64,000 bases of DNA. Source: Rhodospirillales bacterium. Its GTDB lineage: Bacteria > Pseudomonadota > Alphaproteobacteria > Reyranellales > Reyranellaceae. Made by a program: the position numbers and the translations under genes. Location of the stretch: assembly GCA_016185145.1 (NCBI GenBank), contig JACPOB010000070.1, positions 1 to 64,000 on the forward strand, written 5' to 3'. The notes beneath the pieces were generated by a model, which saw only the letters and a program-made list of their open reading frames with translations, had not been told where the DNA came from and did not search any database. Positions 1 through 8,070 of this stretch are shown here, in pieces; the first letter of the stretch is position 1; each line of letters opens with the position of its first letter.

Positions 1-140
1 CGACGCTGTCGCTTCACTCTTCGACCCATTCCTCACTGTGCCAAAGTCCGGCCGAGCGCCAAGCGCATCGAACCCGCTATCCACAACTCTTTCCCGCGTT
101 ATGATCGCCCCAGATCATCCACTCGATTCCCTGAAGACCC

Positions 141-154
141 TAAGTAATTACTTA
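141..154. promoter_or_regulatory. Palindromic operator of the ArsR regulator
   Basis: The sequence TAAGTAATTACTTA is a perfect 14-bp palindrome ending 10 bases before the ATG of the ArsR-type gene. ArsR/SmtB proteins bind short AT-rich palindromes overlapping their own promoters, so this is inferred to be the autoregulatory site. It stands out as an AT island in very GC-rich DNA. Confidence 0.72.
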
Positions 155-164
155 TGTGTCAGTC

Positions 165-533
165 ATGACGCCCGCCACCGACATAGCCTTGGTCATGCGC
201 GTGCTGGCCGATCCGACGCGGCGCGCCGTGTTCGAGCAGATCGCCGAGGCGGGCGAGCTCACGGTGGGCGCGTTGACCGAGCGCAACGCCGTCTCGCAGC
301 CGGCGATCTCCCAGCACGTGCGTGCGCTGAAGGAGGCCGGCCTGCTGGGCGAGCGGCGCGACGGCCGGCTCATCCACTATCGCTGCGAGCCGCGCGGATT
401 GGCGCCCCTGGCCGACTGGCTCGGCTACTACGGCGCCTTCTGGCGCGAGCGCTTCGCCAACCTCAGGACCGTGCTGAAGGAGATGGATGATGACGAACCT
501 CGCCCGAAAGCCGGGCCAAGGCAGAGGCGCTAG
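165..533 (+). CDS. ArsR-family winged-helix transcriptional regulator
   Basis: A 122-residue protein made of one winged-helix DNA-binding domain. It opens with the ArsR-type ALADPTRR pattern (here VLADPTRRAVFEQI), and the recognition helix region reads AVSQPAISQHVRALKEAGLL. It has no Cys-rich metal site, so it belongs with the metal-free ArsR regulators that are paired with SRPBCC/AHSA1 proteins. The ATG at 165 is preferred, although a GTG at 156 is in frame. Its 3' end overlaps the next gene by 47 bases, so the two are translated from one message. It is probably an autorepressor acting at the palindrome just upstream. Confidence 0.88.
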   Translation: MTPATDIALVMRVLADPTRRAVFEQIAEAGELTVGALTERNAVSQPAISQHVRALKEAGLLGERRDGRLIHYRCEPRGLAPLADWLGYYGAFWRERFANLRTVLKEMDDDEPRPKAGPRQRR

Positions 534-981
534 GTCGGTTGTTCGCGACATCATCGTCGAGGATGTGCTGCCCCATCCGCCGGAGCGGGTGTGGCAGGCG
601 CTGACCACGGCCGAGCTGATCGGACGCTGGCTGATGCCCAACGATTTCGAGCCGGTCGTCGGCAGGCACTTCACCTTCACGACGCGGCCGATCGGTGCGT
701 GGGATGGCATCGTGCAGTGCGAGGTGCTGGAGGTCGTGCCGTTCCGCCGGCTGGTCTATTCCTGGAAGGGCGGCGCCGACGCCGAGGACGGCGAGGACAC
801 CTACGGCTCGCGACTCGACAGCCTCGTGACATGGACGCTGCAGCCGGAAGGCGAGGGCACACGGCTGCGCATGGTCCATGCCGGCTTCCGCTCGCCGGGC
901 AACGACTTCGCCTACGGCGCCATGAGCTCCGGCTGGCAGCGCATCGTCGGCAAGATCAGCGAGATCGTTGCGGCGCTGTAG
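487..981 (+). CDS. SRPBCC/AHSA1-domain protein
   Basis: A 164-residue single-domain protein of the START/SRPBCC fold, the family also called AHSA1 or polyketide-cyclase-like. The family hallmarks are visible: an N-terminal strand with HPPERVWQALT, then the GRWLMPNDF segment, and a C-terminal helix (SSGWQRIVGKISEIVA). These proteins bind hydrophobic ligands in a deep pocket, but no specific ligand can be read from the sequence. It overlaps the ArsR gene by 47 bases, the usual arrangement for this pair, suggesting the regulator controls it. Two ATGs occur in tandem at the start (487 and 490). Confidence 0.85.
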   Translation: MMTNLARKPGQGRGARSVVRDIIVEDVLPHPPERVWQALTTAELIGRWLMPNDFEPVVGRHFTFTTRPIGAWDGIVQCEVLEVVPFRRLVYSWKGGADAEDGEDTYGSRLDSLVTWTLQPEGEGTRLRMVHAGFRSPGNDFAYGAMSSGWQRIVGKISEIVAAL

Positions 982-1000
982 GGCGCGTCGGGGCCGTGCG

Positions 1001-1555
1001 TCACGACCAGGAGGCAAGCCGGCACTCCGCACGATCGACGAAGATGCTGCTCGCTGGACCGTAGACGACGAAGCCGACGCGCTGGCCGCCCGTCACCGGC
1101 GGCAGGCTGGCGCGCACATTCTCGACCGGATTGCCGCCATTGGTGAACTGGCAGTCGACAACGGGATTGATGACGCCGGCGCTGTTGTTGTTCAGGTAGA
1201 GCGTGACTTGCCATCGCTGCGCCGGGATCACGGACAGGCTGGCGTCGTCGATGATGGCGATGGGCACGGTCGGGCCTGCCGTGATCGGCACCGAGCCCAG
1301 GACGCGGATGCTGGGCGCCTGCGCGACCGTGCCGGAAGCGGTGGCTCCCTGTCCGCGCGGGTCGAAGGCGCGGTCGGCCGGCGTGGTGGGGCCGCTGCCG
1401 CTACCGACATTCTCCGGCGTCCAGATCTGCCCGGTTTTGGGATCGCGAAACTGTTGCTGGCCGGGCGACTGCGCCAGGGCCGGCCAGGCGGCCATCGCCG
1501 CGAGCAGGACTGCAGAGACGCCGGCATGCAGCGTGCGGCGATGGCGAATGCTCAT
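1001..1555 (-). CDS. Exported protein of unknown function
   Basis: A 184-residue protein that I do not recognise. It has a clear Sec signal peptide (positively charged RHRR, a hydrophobic stretch, then ALAQS at about residues 26-30). Next comes a short DPKTGQIWTPENV motif and a Gly/Pro/Ala-rich linker. The rest (about 85-184) is a predicted beta-rich domain with two cysteines (DCQF and AECRL). The start overlaps the stop of the upstream carboxymuconolactone-decarboxylase-like gene by four bases (ATGA), so the two are co-transcribed. Function is not inferred. Confidence 0.8.
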   Translation of the reverse strand: MSIRHRRTLHAGVSAVLLAAMAAWPALAQSPGQQQFRDPKTGQIWTPENVGSGSGPTTPADRAFDPRGQGATASGTVAQAPSIRVLGSVPITAGPTVPIAIIDDASLSVIPAQRWQVTLYLNNNSAGVINPVVDCQFTNGGNPVENVRASLPPVTGGQRVGFVVYGPASSIFVDRAECRLASWS

Positions 1556-2133
1556 GTTTCTTTTTCCGATCTCGACGCACGTGCCCCGGTATCAGCAGGG
1601 AAGCGGGCCGCATAGGGTTCAAGGGGCAGCTCCAGCGCGAGGCAGAAGAAGCTGATCGTGTGATAGTACCCTGTCAGCGCAATCGCTTCGAGGATCTGCA
1701 TGTCGTCGAAACATGCCCTGAGGTCACGCCAGGTCGCGGCGGCGATATTGCGGCGATCGACGAGGTCATCGACCAGGGCGATCAGGGCCTGCTCGTCGCC
1801 GGACCAGCAGGCTGCATTGGCCGCAGCCGTGACCGTGGCGGCCGCCTGCTCGGCCGTCAGCCCGACACGCTCGGCGAAGAAGGCAAGATGCACGCCCCAC
1901 TCGTACTCGCAGCCCAGTCGCGCCGTCGTCCGATCGATCACGATCTCGCGCTGGCGCAGGCTGAGCGATCCCTTGTCGAGCAGGCCGCCGGCGAATGTCC
2001 GGGCAAAGACCCGAGGGTTTCTGGCAAGGGTGCGGAACAGCACGAGCGGCGGCACTCCGGGCGGCAAGATGCGTTGGAGTGCAGCGGCGATCTCCGGTTC
2101 ATAGGGCGATTCGGCGGGGACGATGCGGGGCAT
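1552..2133 (-). CDS. Carboxymuconolactone decarboxylase-like (AhpD-fold) protein
   Basis: A 193-residue all-helical protein resembling the CMD/AhpD family. The central segment LSLRQREIVIDRTTARLGCEYEWGVH matches the family pattern in which a helix with a Cys/Glu-x-x-x-x-His set lines the active site. Here only one Cys is present (GCEYEWGVH), so a CxxC peroxidase mechanism as in AhpD is unlikely. The start at 2133 is chosen because GGAG lies nine bases upstream; an upstream ATG at 2148 lacks a ribosome site. It diverges from an HxlR regulator across a double operator, so control by that regulator, possibly in response to reactive electrophiles, is likely. Confidence 0.85.
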   Translation of the reverse strand: MPRIVPAESPYEPEIAAALQRILPPGVPPLVLFRTLARNPRVFARTFAGGLLDKGSLSLRQREIVIDRTTARLGCEYEWGVHLAFFAERVGLTAEQAAATVTAAANAACWSGDEQALIALVDDLVDRRNIAAATWRDLRACFDDMQILEAIALTGYYHTISFFCLALELPLEPYAARFPADTGARASRSEKET

Positions 2134-2181
2134 GTGGGAAAACTCCATCTGCTACGGCGACACTGTCACCGGAGGTTTTGG

Positions 2182-2223
2182 TGCTACACTTCCTGTAGCA
2201 TTGATGCTACAGAAATTGTAGTA
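2182..2223. promoter_or_regulatory. Double inverted-repeat operator between the CMD-like gene and hxlR-type gene
   Basis: Two copies of the same site lie in the divergent promoter region. The first (2182-2200) is TGCTACA, five bases, TGTAGCA, a perfect inverted repeat. The second (2205-2223) is TGCTACA, five bases, TGTAGTA, with one mismatch. Their centres are 23 bp apart, about two helical turns. HxlR-family dimers bind such spaced repeats, so cooperative binding by the adjacent regulator is inferred. Confidence 0.8.
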
Positions 2224-2237
2224 ACGGAGCATAATAG

Positions 2238-2546
2238 ATGGTGAAGCGCGTCCGCGGCTCGCGCACGGGCCGGCCGATCATGGTGTTGCTCGACCTCCTG
2301 GGGCGACGCTGGACGCTGCGCATCGTCTGGGAGCTGCGCGAAGAACCCAGGCGCTTTCGCGAGCTGCAGGATGCGATCGGCGCCAGTCCGACCATCATCA
2401 ACACGCGGCTGGCCGAGCTCAGGGAGGCGAAGCTCGTGCGCCTCGACGAAGAGGCGGGTTATCGCCTCACAGCGCTCGGCGAAGAGCTGCTGCGGCTGTT
2501 CCTGCCGCTCCACGTCTGGTCGGAGAAATGGGCGAAGGCTATTTGA
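2238..2546 (+). CDS. HxlR-family transcriptional regulator
   Basis: A 102-residue winged-helix protein of the HxlR (DUF24) family. Family features are the LLGRRWTLRIVWEL segment (about residues 20-33), RRFRELQDAIG, the recognition helix around SPTIINTRLAEL, and the wing. There is no cysteine in the N-terminal region where redox-sensing HxlR proteins such as HypR and QorR carry theirs, so thiol-based sensing is not supported. It diverges from the carboxymuconolactone-decarboxylase-like gene, and two operator-like repeats lie between them. The 3' end overlaps the convergent cytochrome gene by eight bases. Confidence 0.88.
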   Translation: MVKRVRGSRTGRPIMVLLDLLGRRWTLRIVWELREEPRRFRELQDAIGASPTIINTRLAELREAKLVRLDEEAGYRLTALGEELLRLFLPLHVWSEKWAKAI

Positions 2547-2979
2547 ACGGGTTGTCGTCACCGCGCCCGCGACGGCGCGGCGGGAAGGTCGCGGCGAGAT
2601 AGTCGAGGATCTCGGCGCGTTCGGCCGCCGGGACCGGCGGCATGCGATGACGCTGCAGCATCAGGTCGAAGGTCGAATCCCAGAGCTCGCGCGTCAGGCC
2701 CTGCGCCTTGATGAGGGCCACGCCGTGGCAGGCCGTGCAGGTATAGAAGGTGACGTCGCGGCCCTTGCCGTCGGGCAGGTCCTCGGGCTTGTCGTTGTGC
2801 GGCGGCGGTTTGCCCCGATCCGGATCGTGACCGGGGTCGTGCTCAGGCGCCGCCACGGCCGCCGGCGGCACATAGGCCGGCCGGTTCGGGCGCAATTCGC
2901 CCGCGCGATCGAGGCCAAGCAGCACGAACGTCGCCGTCAGGGTGATGACGACGACGTGGGTGATGGTGATTCCTCTCAA
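2539..2979 (-). CDS. Monohaem cytochrome c subunit, SorB-like
   Basis: A membrane-anchored or exported c-type cytochrome of about 146 residues. It has an N-terminal hydrophobic segment (THVVVITLTATFVLLGL), a Pro/Asp/His-rich linker, and one haem site (FYTCTACHG). RMPP near the C-terminus supplies the likely axial Met. It follows the molybdopterin oxidoreductase gene directly and probably accepts its electrons, as SorB does for SorA. The start is uncertain. No ATG exists; the TTG at 2979 overlaps the upstream stop as TTGA, yet the best ribosome site (GAGAGGA) falls just inside that start, which would point to a rarer downstream initiation codon. Confidence 0.8.
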   Translation of the reverse strand: MRGITITHVVVITLTATFVLLGLDRAGELRPNRPAYVPPAAVAAPEHDPGHDPDRGKPPPHNDKPEDLPDGKGRDVTFYTCTACHGVALIKAQGLTRELWDSTFDLMLQRHRMPPVPAAERAEILDYLAATFPPRRRGRGDDNPFK

Positions 2980-4199
2980 GATTCGACGAGGACGCGGATG
3001 CGGCTGATCGGGTTGGCGCCGTAGCCCTGCGGGTTCCAGTTGGTCGCCTGGAAGGGCTGGGTGACGCCGTTGCTGTCGGTCGCGCGCGTCCAGACCTCGT
3101 AGTAGCCCGAGCTCGGCAGATCGATCGAGGCGGTGAAGCGCTGCCAGGCGAACTTGTTGGCCGGCGGGTTCACCTTGGCGCTCTTCCATGTCTTGCCGGC
3201 GTCGATCGAGATGTCGACGGTCTTGATGTCCCAGTCGCCCGCCCAGGCGTGGCCGCGCAGGTCGAGCTTCTTGGTGCCCGCGGCGAGCCGTGTCCCGTCG
3301 GCCGGAAAAGTGATGACCGAGCGCACGGGCATCGATTCCAGGATCGCCATGTCCTTGTCGTCGCCCTTGCTGCCCGGCACGATGGGCTTCTTGGGCGTGC
3401 GGTAGGAGAAGCCGCCCATGCCCGGGCCGTCATGCTCCTTGTCGCGCACCCAGATGCGGGTCAGCCACTTGGTCGAGAGCGAGCCCGCCCAACCCGGCAC
3501 GATCAGGCGCACCGGCGCGCCGTGGATCAGCGGCAGATCCTGGCCGTTCAGCTTGAAGGCGATCAGCGTATGCTCGTCCATCGCCTTCTTGATCGGCATG
3601 CCGCGCGAGATGGTGGGCTTGTCGGTGTCGCCGGCCAACGTCGGATCGGCGCCGTAGTGGCCGGTGAAGACCGCGCTCGACTTCAGGCCGGCGGCCTTCA
3701 GCACGTCAGCCAGGCGCACGCCGGTCCATTGCGGACAGCCCGCCCCGCCGTTGGTCCACTGGTTGCCGCGCGCCTCGGGCTCGAAGAAGGAGCGGCCGTT
3801 GCCGCCGCACTCCAGCACGAGCTGATAGGTGACGTTGGGGAAGCGGCTCATCAGGTCGCCCAGCGTGATCTCGAGCGGCGTGTTGACCTCGCCGTCGACC
3901 TTGATCTTCCACGCCTTGGGATCTCGCGTCGCCTCGGGCACCTGGCCGTTGTTGCGCACGAAGAGCTTGTCGGTCGGCGTGACATCGTCGTCCATCAGCG
4001 CCGCCTGCGTCTCGGCGACCAGCGGCCGGTCGCCCAGCACGGCGAGCTTGGCCTTGCCGTCCATCTCGAGGAGCTTGGGAGCCTTGGCGGCTGGTGCGGC
4101 GGCCGGCGCGTTCTGCGCCAGCGCATCGTTCAGCGGCGGTAGAGTTGCCCCGATCGTCGCCATCCCGAGCCCCTTCAAAACATAACGTCGCGATGCCAT
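2976..4199 (-). CDS. Sulfite dehydrogenase/sulfane dehydrogenase-like molybdopterin subunit (SorA/SoxC family)
   Basis: A 407-residue periplasmic molybdoenzyme. The N-terminus carries a Tat signal (SRRYVLKGL). The sulfite-oxidase-type Mo-cofactor domain spans about 75-290, with the Mo-ligand Cys at residue 131 in LVLECGGNGR. A C-terminal dimerisation domain follows (about 300-407). The reaction in the family is oxidation of sulfite to sulfate, or of protein-bound sulfane sulfur in SoxC, with electrons passed to cytochrome c. No other sox genes are nearby and the partner is a single-haem cytochrome, so sulfite dehydrogenase is favoured over SoxCD. The exact substrate is inferred. Confidence 0.85.
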   Translation of the reverse strand: MASRRYVLKGLGMATIGATLPPLNDALAQNAPAAAPAAKAPKLLEMDGKAKLAVLGDRPLVAETQAALMDDDVTPTDKLFVRNNGQVPEATRDPKAWKIKVDGEVNTPLEITLGDLMSRFPNVTYQLVLECGGNGRSFFEPEARGNQWTNGGAGCPQWTGVRLADVLKAAGLKSSAVFTGHYGADPTLAGDTDKPTISRGMPIKKAMDEHTLIAFKLNGQDLPLIHGAPVRLIVPGWAGSLSTKWLTRIWVRDKEHDGPGMGGFSYRTPKKPIVPGSKGDDKDMAILESMPVRSVITFPADGTRLAAGTKKLDLRGHAWAGDWDIKTVDISIDAGKTWKSAKVNPPANKFAWQRFTASIDLPSSGYYEVWTRATDSNGVTQPFQATNWNPQGYGANPISRIRVLVES

Positions 4200-4248
4200 C
4201 CCGGTTCCCCCTGGAGAAAATTGTTCTGCCCTTGAGGCAAATCTTAGC

Positions 4249-5040
4249 TCAAGCTTTCCGCCGCGTCAGCCATCCGGAAAAAATCAGCGCACAGGCCGCG
4301 ACGGCCACGATGATGGTGGCGAGCGCGTTGATCTGCGGATCGACGCCCAGGCGCACGCTGGAATAGACGCGCATCGGCAGCGTCTCCGACTGCGCGCCGG
4401 CGACGAACTGCGTCAGGATCAGGTCGTCGAGCGAGAGCGTGAAGGCGAGCAGCCAGCCCGAGCCGACCGCGGGCGCGATCAGCGGCAGGGTGATGGTGCG
4501 GAAGGTGGTCCACGGCGTGGCGCCGAGATCCATCGCCGCCTCCTCGAGCGAGCGGTCGAAGTCGGCGAGGCGCGCCTGAACGACGACGGCCACGAAGGCG
4601 ATCGAGAAGGTGACGTGGGCGATGGCGATGGTGAGGAAGCCGCGCACCGGCCAGCCCATGAGCTGGTCGGAGCCTACGAACAGCAGCAGCATGGAGATGC
4701 CCATCACCACTTCGGGCATGACCATGGGCGCGATCACCAGGCTGCCGAACAGGGTGCGGCCGAAGAAGCGCGGCACGCGGGCGAGCGCGTAGCCGGCGGC
4801 GAGGCCGATGACGGCCGCGACGGTGGCGCTCACCAAGGCGATGCGCAGCGACAGCCAGGCGGCGGCCAGCATCGCCTCGTTGGCGAACAAGGCGCTCCAC
4901 CATTTGGTCGAGAAGCCCGCCCATACGGTCACCAGCCGCGATTCGTTGAACGAATAGACGATCACCAGCGCGATCGGCAGGTAGAGGAAGGCGTAGCCGA
5001 AGGCCAGCACCGTGAAGGCGAAACGAGCGCGGCCCACCAT
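4249..5040 (-). CDS. potI: Putrescine/spermidine ABC transporter permease (PotI/PotC type)
   Basis: A 263-residue inner-membrane permease with six predicted transmembrane helices. The ATPase-contacting EAA loop reads LEEAAMDLGATPWTTFRTITLPLI, typical of PotC/PotI. The start at 5040 overlaps the stop of the preceding permease gene by one base (TGATG), so translation is coupled. It is the last gene of a potFGHI operon importing a polyamine. Specificity rests on the binding protein at the head of the operon. Confidence 0.9.
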   Translation of the reverse strand: MVGRARFAFTVLAFGYAFLYLPIALVIVYSFNESRLVTVWAGFSTKWWSALFANEAMLAAAWLSLRIALVSATVAAVIGLAAGYALARVPRFFGRTLFGSLVIAPMVMPEVVMGISMLLLFVGSDQLMGWPVRGFLTIAIAHVTFSIAFVAVVVQARLADFDRSLEEAAMDLGATPWTTFRTITLPLIAPAVGSGWLLAFTLSLDDLILTQFVAGAQSETLPMRVYSSVRLGVDPQINALATIIVAVAACALIFSGWLTRRKA

Positions 5041-5894
5041 CACTGGCGCTCCAGGTTCCTGGCCTGCTGGCGCTGGAAGAGGGCGATCGGTCCCACCAGC
5101 AATACCAGGAGACAGATCGCCACCGCCGAGGCGAGCGGCCAGTCGGAGTTGAGGAAGAACTCGTCCCACAGCACCTTGCCGATCATCAGCGTGCCGGTGC
5201 CGCCCAAAAGATCGGGGATGACGAATTCACCGACGGCCGGGATGAAGACCAGCAGGCAGCCGGCGAGGATGCCGGGCAGGGATTGCGGCAGGGTGACGGT
5301 GAAGAAGGCGACCAGCGGGCTGGCGCCGAGATCGGCCGCGGCTTCCAGCAGGCTGGTGTCGAGCTTCTCCAGCGCGGCATAGACCGGCAGCACCATGAAG
5401 GGCAGGTAGCCGTAGACGATGCCGAGATGGACCGCCCACTCGGTGCCCAGGATGGTGCCGGGGTTGTCGACCAGGCCGGTGGCGCGCAGGAACTGGTTCA
5501 GGATGCCGTTGCTGGCGAGAAGGCCCATCCAGGCATAGATGCGGATCAGGAACGAGGTCCAGAACGGCAGGATCACGGCCATCAGCAGGAGCGGCCGCAG
5601 GCTCGGCCGGGCGCGGGCGATGGCGTAGGCCATGGGATAGCCCATCAGCAGGCAGAGCACGGTCGAGGTCGCGGCGATGCGCAGCGAGCCCAGCCAGGCC
5701 GCGAGGTAGAGATCGTCGGTGAAGAGCAGGGTGAAGTTCTTCAGCGACACGCCGAGATCGACCGGCGGCACGGCGTCGGGATTGTTGACGCCGAAGGCGA
5801 TCGCCAGCACCAGCGCGAACGGCAGCAGGAAGAAGATCGCGAGCCAGAGGTAAGGAAGGGCGATGACGAGGCGCATGGCGTCAAGGCCTCTCAT
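5040..5894 (-). CDS. potH: Putrescine/spermidine ABC transporter permease (PotH/PotB type)
   Basis: A 284-residue inner-membrane permease with six predicted transmembrane helices. The EAA loop reads LLEAAADLGASPLVAFFTVTLP. The sequence FWTSFLIRIYAWMGLL is typical of PotB/PotH. It pairs with the next permease to form the translocation pore. A long perfect hairpin occupies most of the 84-base gap between this gene and the ATPase gene upstream, unlike the tight junctions elsewhere in the operon, and may lower expression of the permeases relative to the ATPase. Confidence 0.9.
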   Translation of the reverse strand: MRGLDAMRLVIALPYLWLAIFFLLPFALVLAIAFGVNNPDAVPPVDLGVSLKNFTLLFTDDLYLAAWLGSLRIAATSTVLCLLMGYPMAYAIARARPSLRPLLLMAVILPFWTSFLIRIYAWMGLLASNGILNQFLRATGLVDNPGTILGTEWAVHLGIVYGYLPFMVLPVYAALEKLDTSLLEAAADLGASPLVAFFTVTLPQSLPGILAGCLLVFIPAVGEFVIPDLLGGTGTLMIGKVLWDEFFLNSDWPLASAVAICLLVLLVGPIALFQRQQARNLERQ

Positions 5895-5897
5895 GCT

Positions 5898-5963
5898 CTT
5901 CCGGACCGCGAGCCTCCGGCTCGCTCATGAGCATGAGCGAGCCGGAGGCTCGCGGTCCGGAAG
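5898..5963. repeat. Long palindromic repeat, family B, inside the pot operon
   Basis: Left arm 5898-5928 and right arm 5933-5963 are perfect 31-base complements around a tiny loop. The arms begin CTTCCGGACCGCGAGCC. Related hairpins sit at 14709-14755, 30081-30153, 60738-60796 and at the right edge of the window. It separates potG from potH and could act as an mRNA stability element or attenuator. Confidence 0.9.
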
Positions 5964-5978
5964 AAGATGACATGAACA

Positions 5979-6980
5979 TCATTCTTCCAGCCTCTGCCCT
6001 GCATCCGCCGCCCAGCCCAGCCACACCTCCTGGCCGCGCGGCCAGGGTTCGCGCGGATGGCGGGCGACGTTGGCGGTCGAGACCAGCAGCACGCTGCCGT
6101 CGGGGAGCGCCACGCGGTAGAGCGAGCGGTCGCCCTCGTAGGCGATCTCGACGACGCGGCCCTGTTCGGCGTGATCGGTATTGGGCCGGGCGGCGAACAG
6201 GCCGATCTTCTCGGGCCGGAGCGCCAGCCAGGTGCGCCCGCCATCGACCGGCAGGATGTTGGCGATGCCGATGAAATCGGCGACGAAGCGCGTGCGCGGA
6301 TGCTCGTAGATCTCGTGCGGATCGCCGGTCTGCACGATGCGGCCCTTGTCCATGACGGCGAGCCGGCTCGCCATCGACATCGCCTCGCCCTGGTCGTGGG
6401 TCACCATGACGAAGGTGAGGCCGAGCTGCTCCTGCAGGCGCACCAGCTCGAAGCGCGTGCCCTCGCGCAGCTTGCGGTCGAGCGCCGCCAAGGGCTCGTC
6501 GAGCAGCAGCAGCTTGGGCCGCTTGACCAGCGCGCGGGCGAGCGCCACGCGCTGGCGCTGGCCGCCCGAGAGCTGCGACGGCCGGCGCTTGCCGTGGTCG
6601 GCGAGCCGCACCTGGTCCAGCGCCTCGGCGACGCGCCGCGCGATCTCGCCCGCCGGCAGGCCCTCGCGGCGCAGCCCGTAGCCCACGTTCGTCGCCACAT
6701 CCATGTGCGGGAAGAGGGCGTAGGACTGGAACATCATGTTGACCGGCCGGCGATGCGGCGGCACGCCGGTTATGTCCTGGCCGTCGATCAGGATGCGGCC
6801 CGTATCGGGCGTCTCGAAGCCCGCGATCATGCGCAGCAGGGTGGTCTTACCGCAGCCCGAGCCGCCCAGAAGGGCGAACAGCTCGCCGCGCCGGATATCG
6901 AGATCGACTCCATCGCAGGCGGCGACCGGACCGAAGCGCTTGCTGACGCCCTCGATGGTGACGATGAAATCCCCGTTCAA
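5979..6980 (-). CDS. potG: Putrescine/spermidine ABC transporter ATP-binding protein
   Basis: A 333-residue ABC ATPase. Walker A is GGSGCGKTT (about residues 39-47), the Q-loop is MFQSYALFPHM, the signature is [15 protein letters not shown], Walker B is LLLLDEP and the switch His is in VMVTHDQ. A TOBE-type regulatory domain follows from about residue 240 (IANILPVDGG, LALRPEKIGL). It energises the PotH/PotI pore. The start appears to be TTG at 6980, one base after the potF stop. No ATG is available before the Walker A region. Confidence 0.9.
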   Translation of the reverse strand: MNGDFIVTIEGVSKRFGPVAACDGVDLDIRRGELFALLGGSGCGKTTLLRMIAGFETPDTGRILIDGQDITGVPPHRRPVNMMFQSYALFPHMDVATNVGYGLRREGLPAGEIARRVAEALDQVRLADHGKRRPSQLSGGQRQRVALARALVKRPKLLLLDEPLAALDRKLREGTRFELVRLQEQLGLTFVMVTHDQGEAMSMASRLAVMDKGRIVQTGDPHEIYEHPRTRFVADFIGIANILPVDGGRTWLALRPEKIGLFAARPNTDHAEQGRVVEIAYEGDRSLYRVALPDGSVLLVSTANVARHPREPWPRGQEVWLGWAADAGQRLEE

Positions 6981-6981
6981 T

Positions 6982-8070
6982 TCATCGACCTGTCTTCACC
7001 ATGGTCCACAGACGCGTGCGATCGCGCGTCTGCTCGGCGTTGCCGGCGGTGATCGTGTAGAACTTGGCGCGCACGTCGGCCGGCGGATAGATCAACGGGT
7101 TGCCCGAGATGTCCTTGGGCAGCAGCGCCGTCGCCGGCAGGTTGGCGTTGGCGTAGCCCGTGAGCTCGCTCGACGCTGCCGCGACCTTGGGCTCGAGCAG
7201 GAAGTCGAGGAAGCCGAGCGCGTTGTCGGCGTTGGGCGCGTCCTTGGGGATGGCGGCGACGTCGATCCACAGCAGCGAGCCCTCGCGCGGGATGGCGTAG
7301 GCGATGGTCTGCTTGTCCTTGGCCTTGGCGCCGCGATCGCGCGCCTGGAAGATGTCTCCCGAGTAGCCGAGGGCGAGGCAGATGTCGCCGCCGGCGAGCG
7401 CGTTGATGTACTCCGAGGAATGGAACTTGCGGATGTAGGGCCGCACCGCCTTCACGACGTCGGCCGCCTTGGCGAGGTCCTCGGGCTTCTTGGAATCGGG
7501 GTCGAGCCCGAGATACTTCAGCGCCGCCGGAAAGACGTCGGTGGCGCTGTCCAGGACCATGACGCCGCAATCGGCGAACTTCGAGACGACGGCAGGATCG
7601 AAGATCATCTTCAGCGAATCGACCGGCGCATCGGCCATGCGCTTCTTGATGGCGTCGACGTTGTAGCCGATGCCCGTGGTGCCCCACATCCAGGGAATGG
7701 CGTGGGCATTGCCCGGATCGTACTTGGCGAGCGCGCCCATGATCTCGGGGTCGAGGTTCTTCAGGTTTTTCAGCTTGGCCTTGTCGAGCGGCTTGTAGAG
7801 GCCGGCGGCGAGCTGGCGCACGAAGAACGGCGAGGCCGTCGGCACGACGACGTCGTAGCCCGAGCGCCCGGCGCGCAATTTGGCTTCGAGGATCTCGTTG
7901 GAATCGTAGGTCGTGTAATTGACCTTGATGCCGGTGTCCTTCTCGAACGCCTTCAGCTGGTCTGGGGCGATATAGTCCGACCAGTTGTAGACGTTGACCT
8001 GCCCCTGGCCTTGGCCGAAGGCAGGGGTGACCGCGAAGGCGAGCAGCGAAGCAAGAAGAGACAGACGCAT
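6982..8070 (-). CDS. potF: Periplasmic putrescine-binding protein, PotF type
   Basis: A 362-residue periplasmic binding protein with a Sec signal (LLASLLAFAVTPAFGQG, cleavage about residue 20). The mature protein starts with VNVYNWSDYIAP, the polyamine-binding signature. GYDVVVPTASPFF and WMWGTTGIGYNVDAI follow, the pattern shared by PotF and PotD. The close match to PotF over these segments suggests putrescine as ligand; related diamines cannot be excluded. It heads the four-gene operon. Confidence 0.9.
   Translation of the reverse strand: MRLSLLASLLAFAVTPAFGQGQGQVNVYNWSDYIAPDQLKAFEKDTGIKVNYTTYDSNEILEAKLRAGRSGYDVVVPTASPFFVRQLAAGLYKPLDKAKLKNLKNLDPEIMGALAKYDPGNAHAIPWMWGTTGIGYNVDAIKKRMADAPVDSLKMIFDPAVVSKFADCGVMVLDSATDVFPAALKYLGLDPDSKKPEDLAKAADVVKAVRPYIRKFHSSEYINALAGGDICLALGYSGDIFQARDRGAKAKDKQTIAYAIPREGSLLWIDVAAIPKDAPNADNALGFLDFLLEPKVAAASSELTGYANANLPATALLPKDISGNPLIYPPADVRAKFYTITAGNAEQTRDRTRLWTMVKTGR

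Noticed and set aside
2976..4199. Naming the molybdoenzyme SoxC of a thiosulfate-oxidising Sox system.
   Set aside because: No soxXYZAB genes are present and the partner is a single-haem cytochrome, so a sulfite dehydrogenase is the safer reading.
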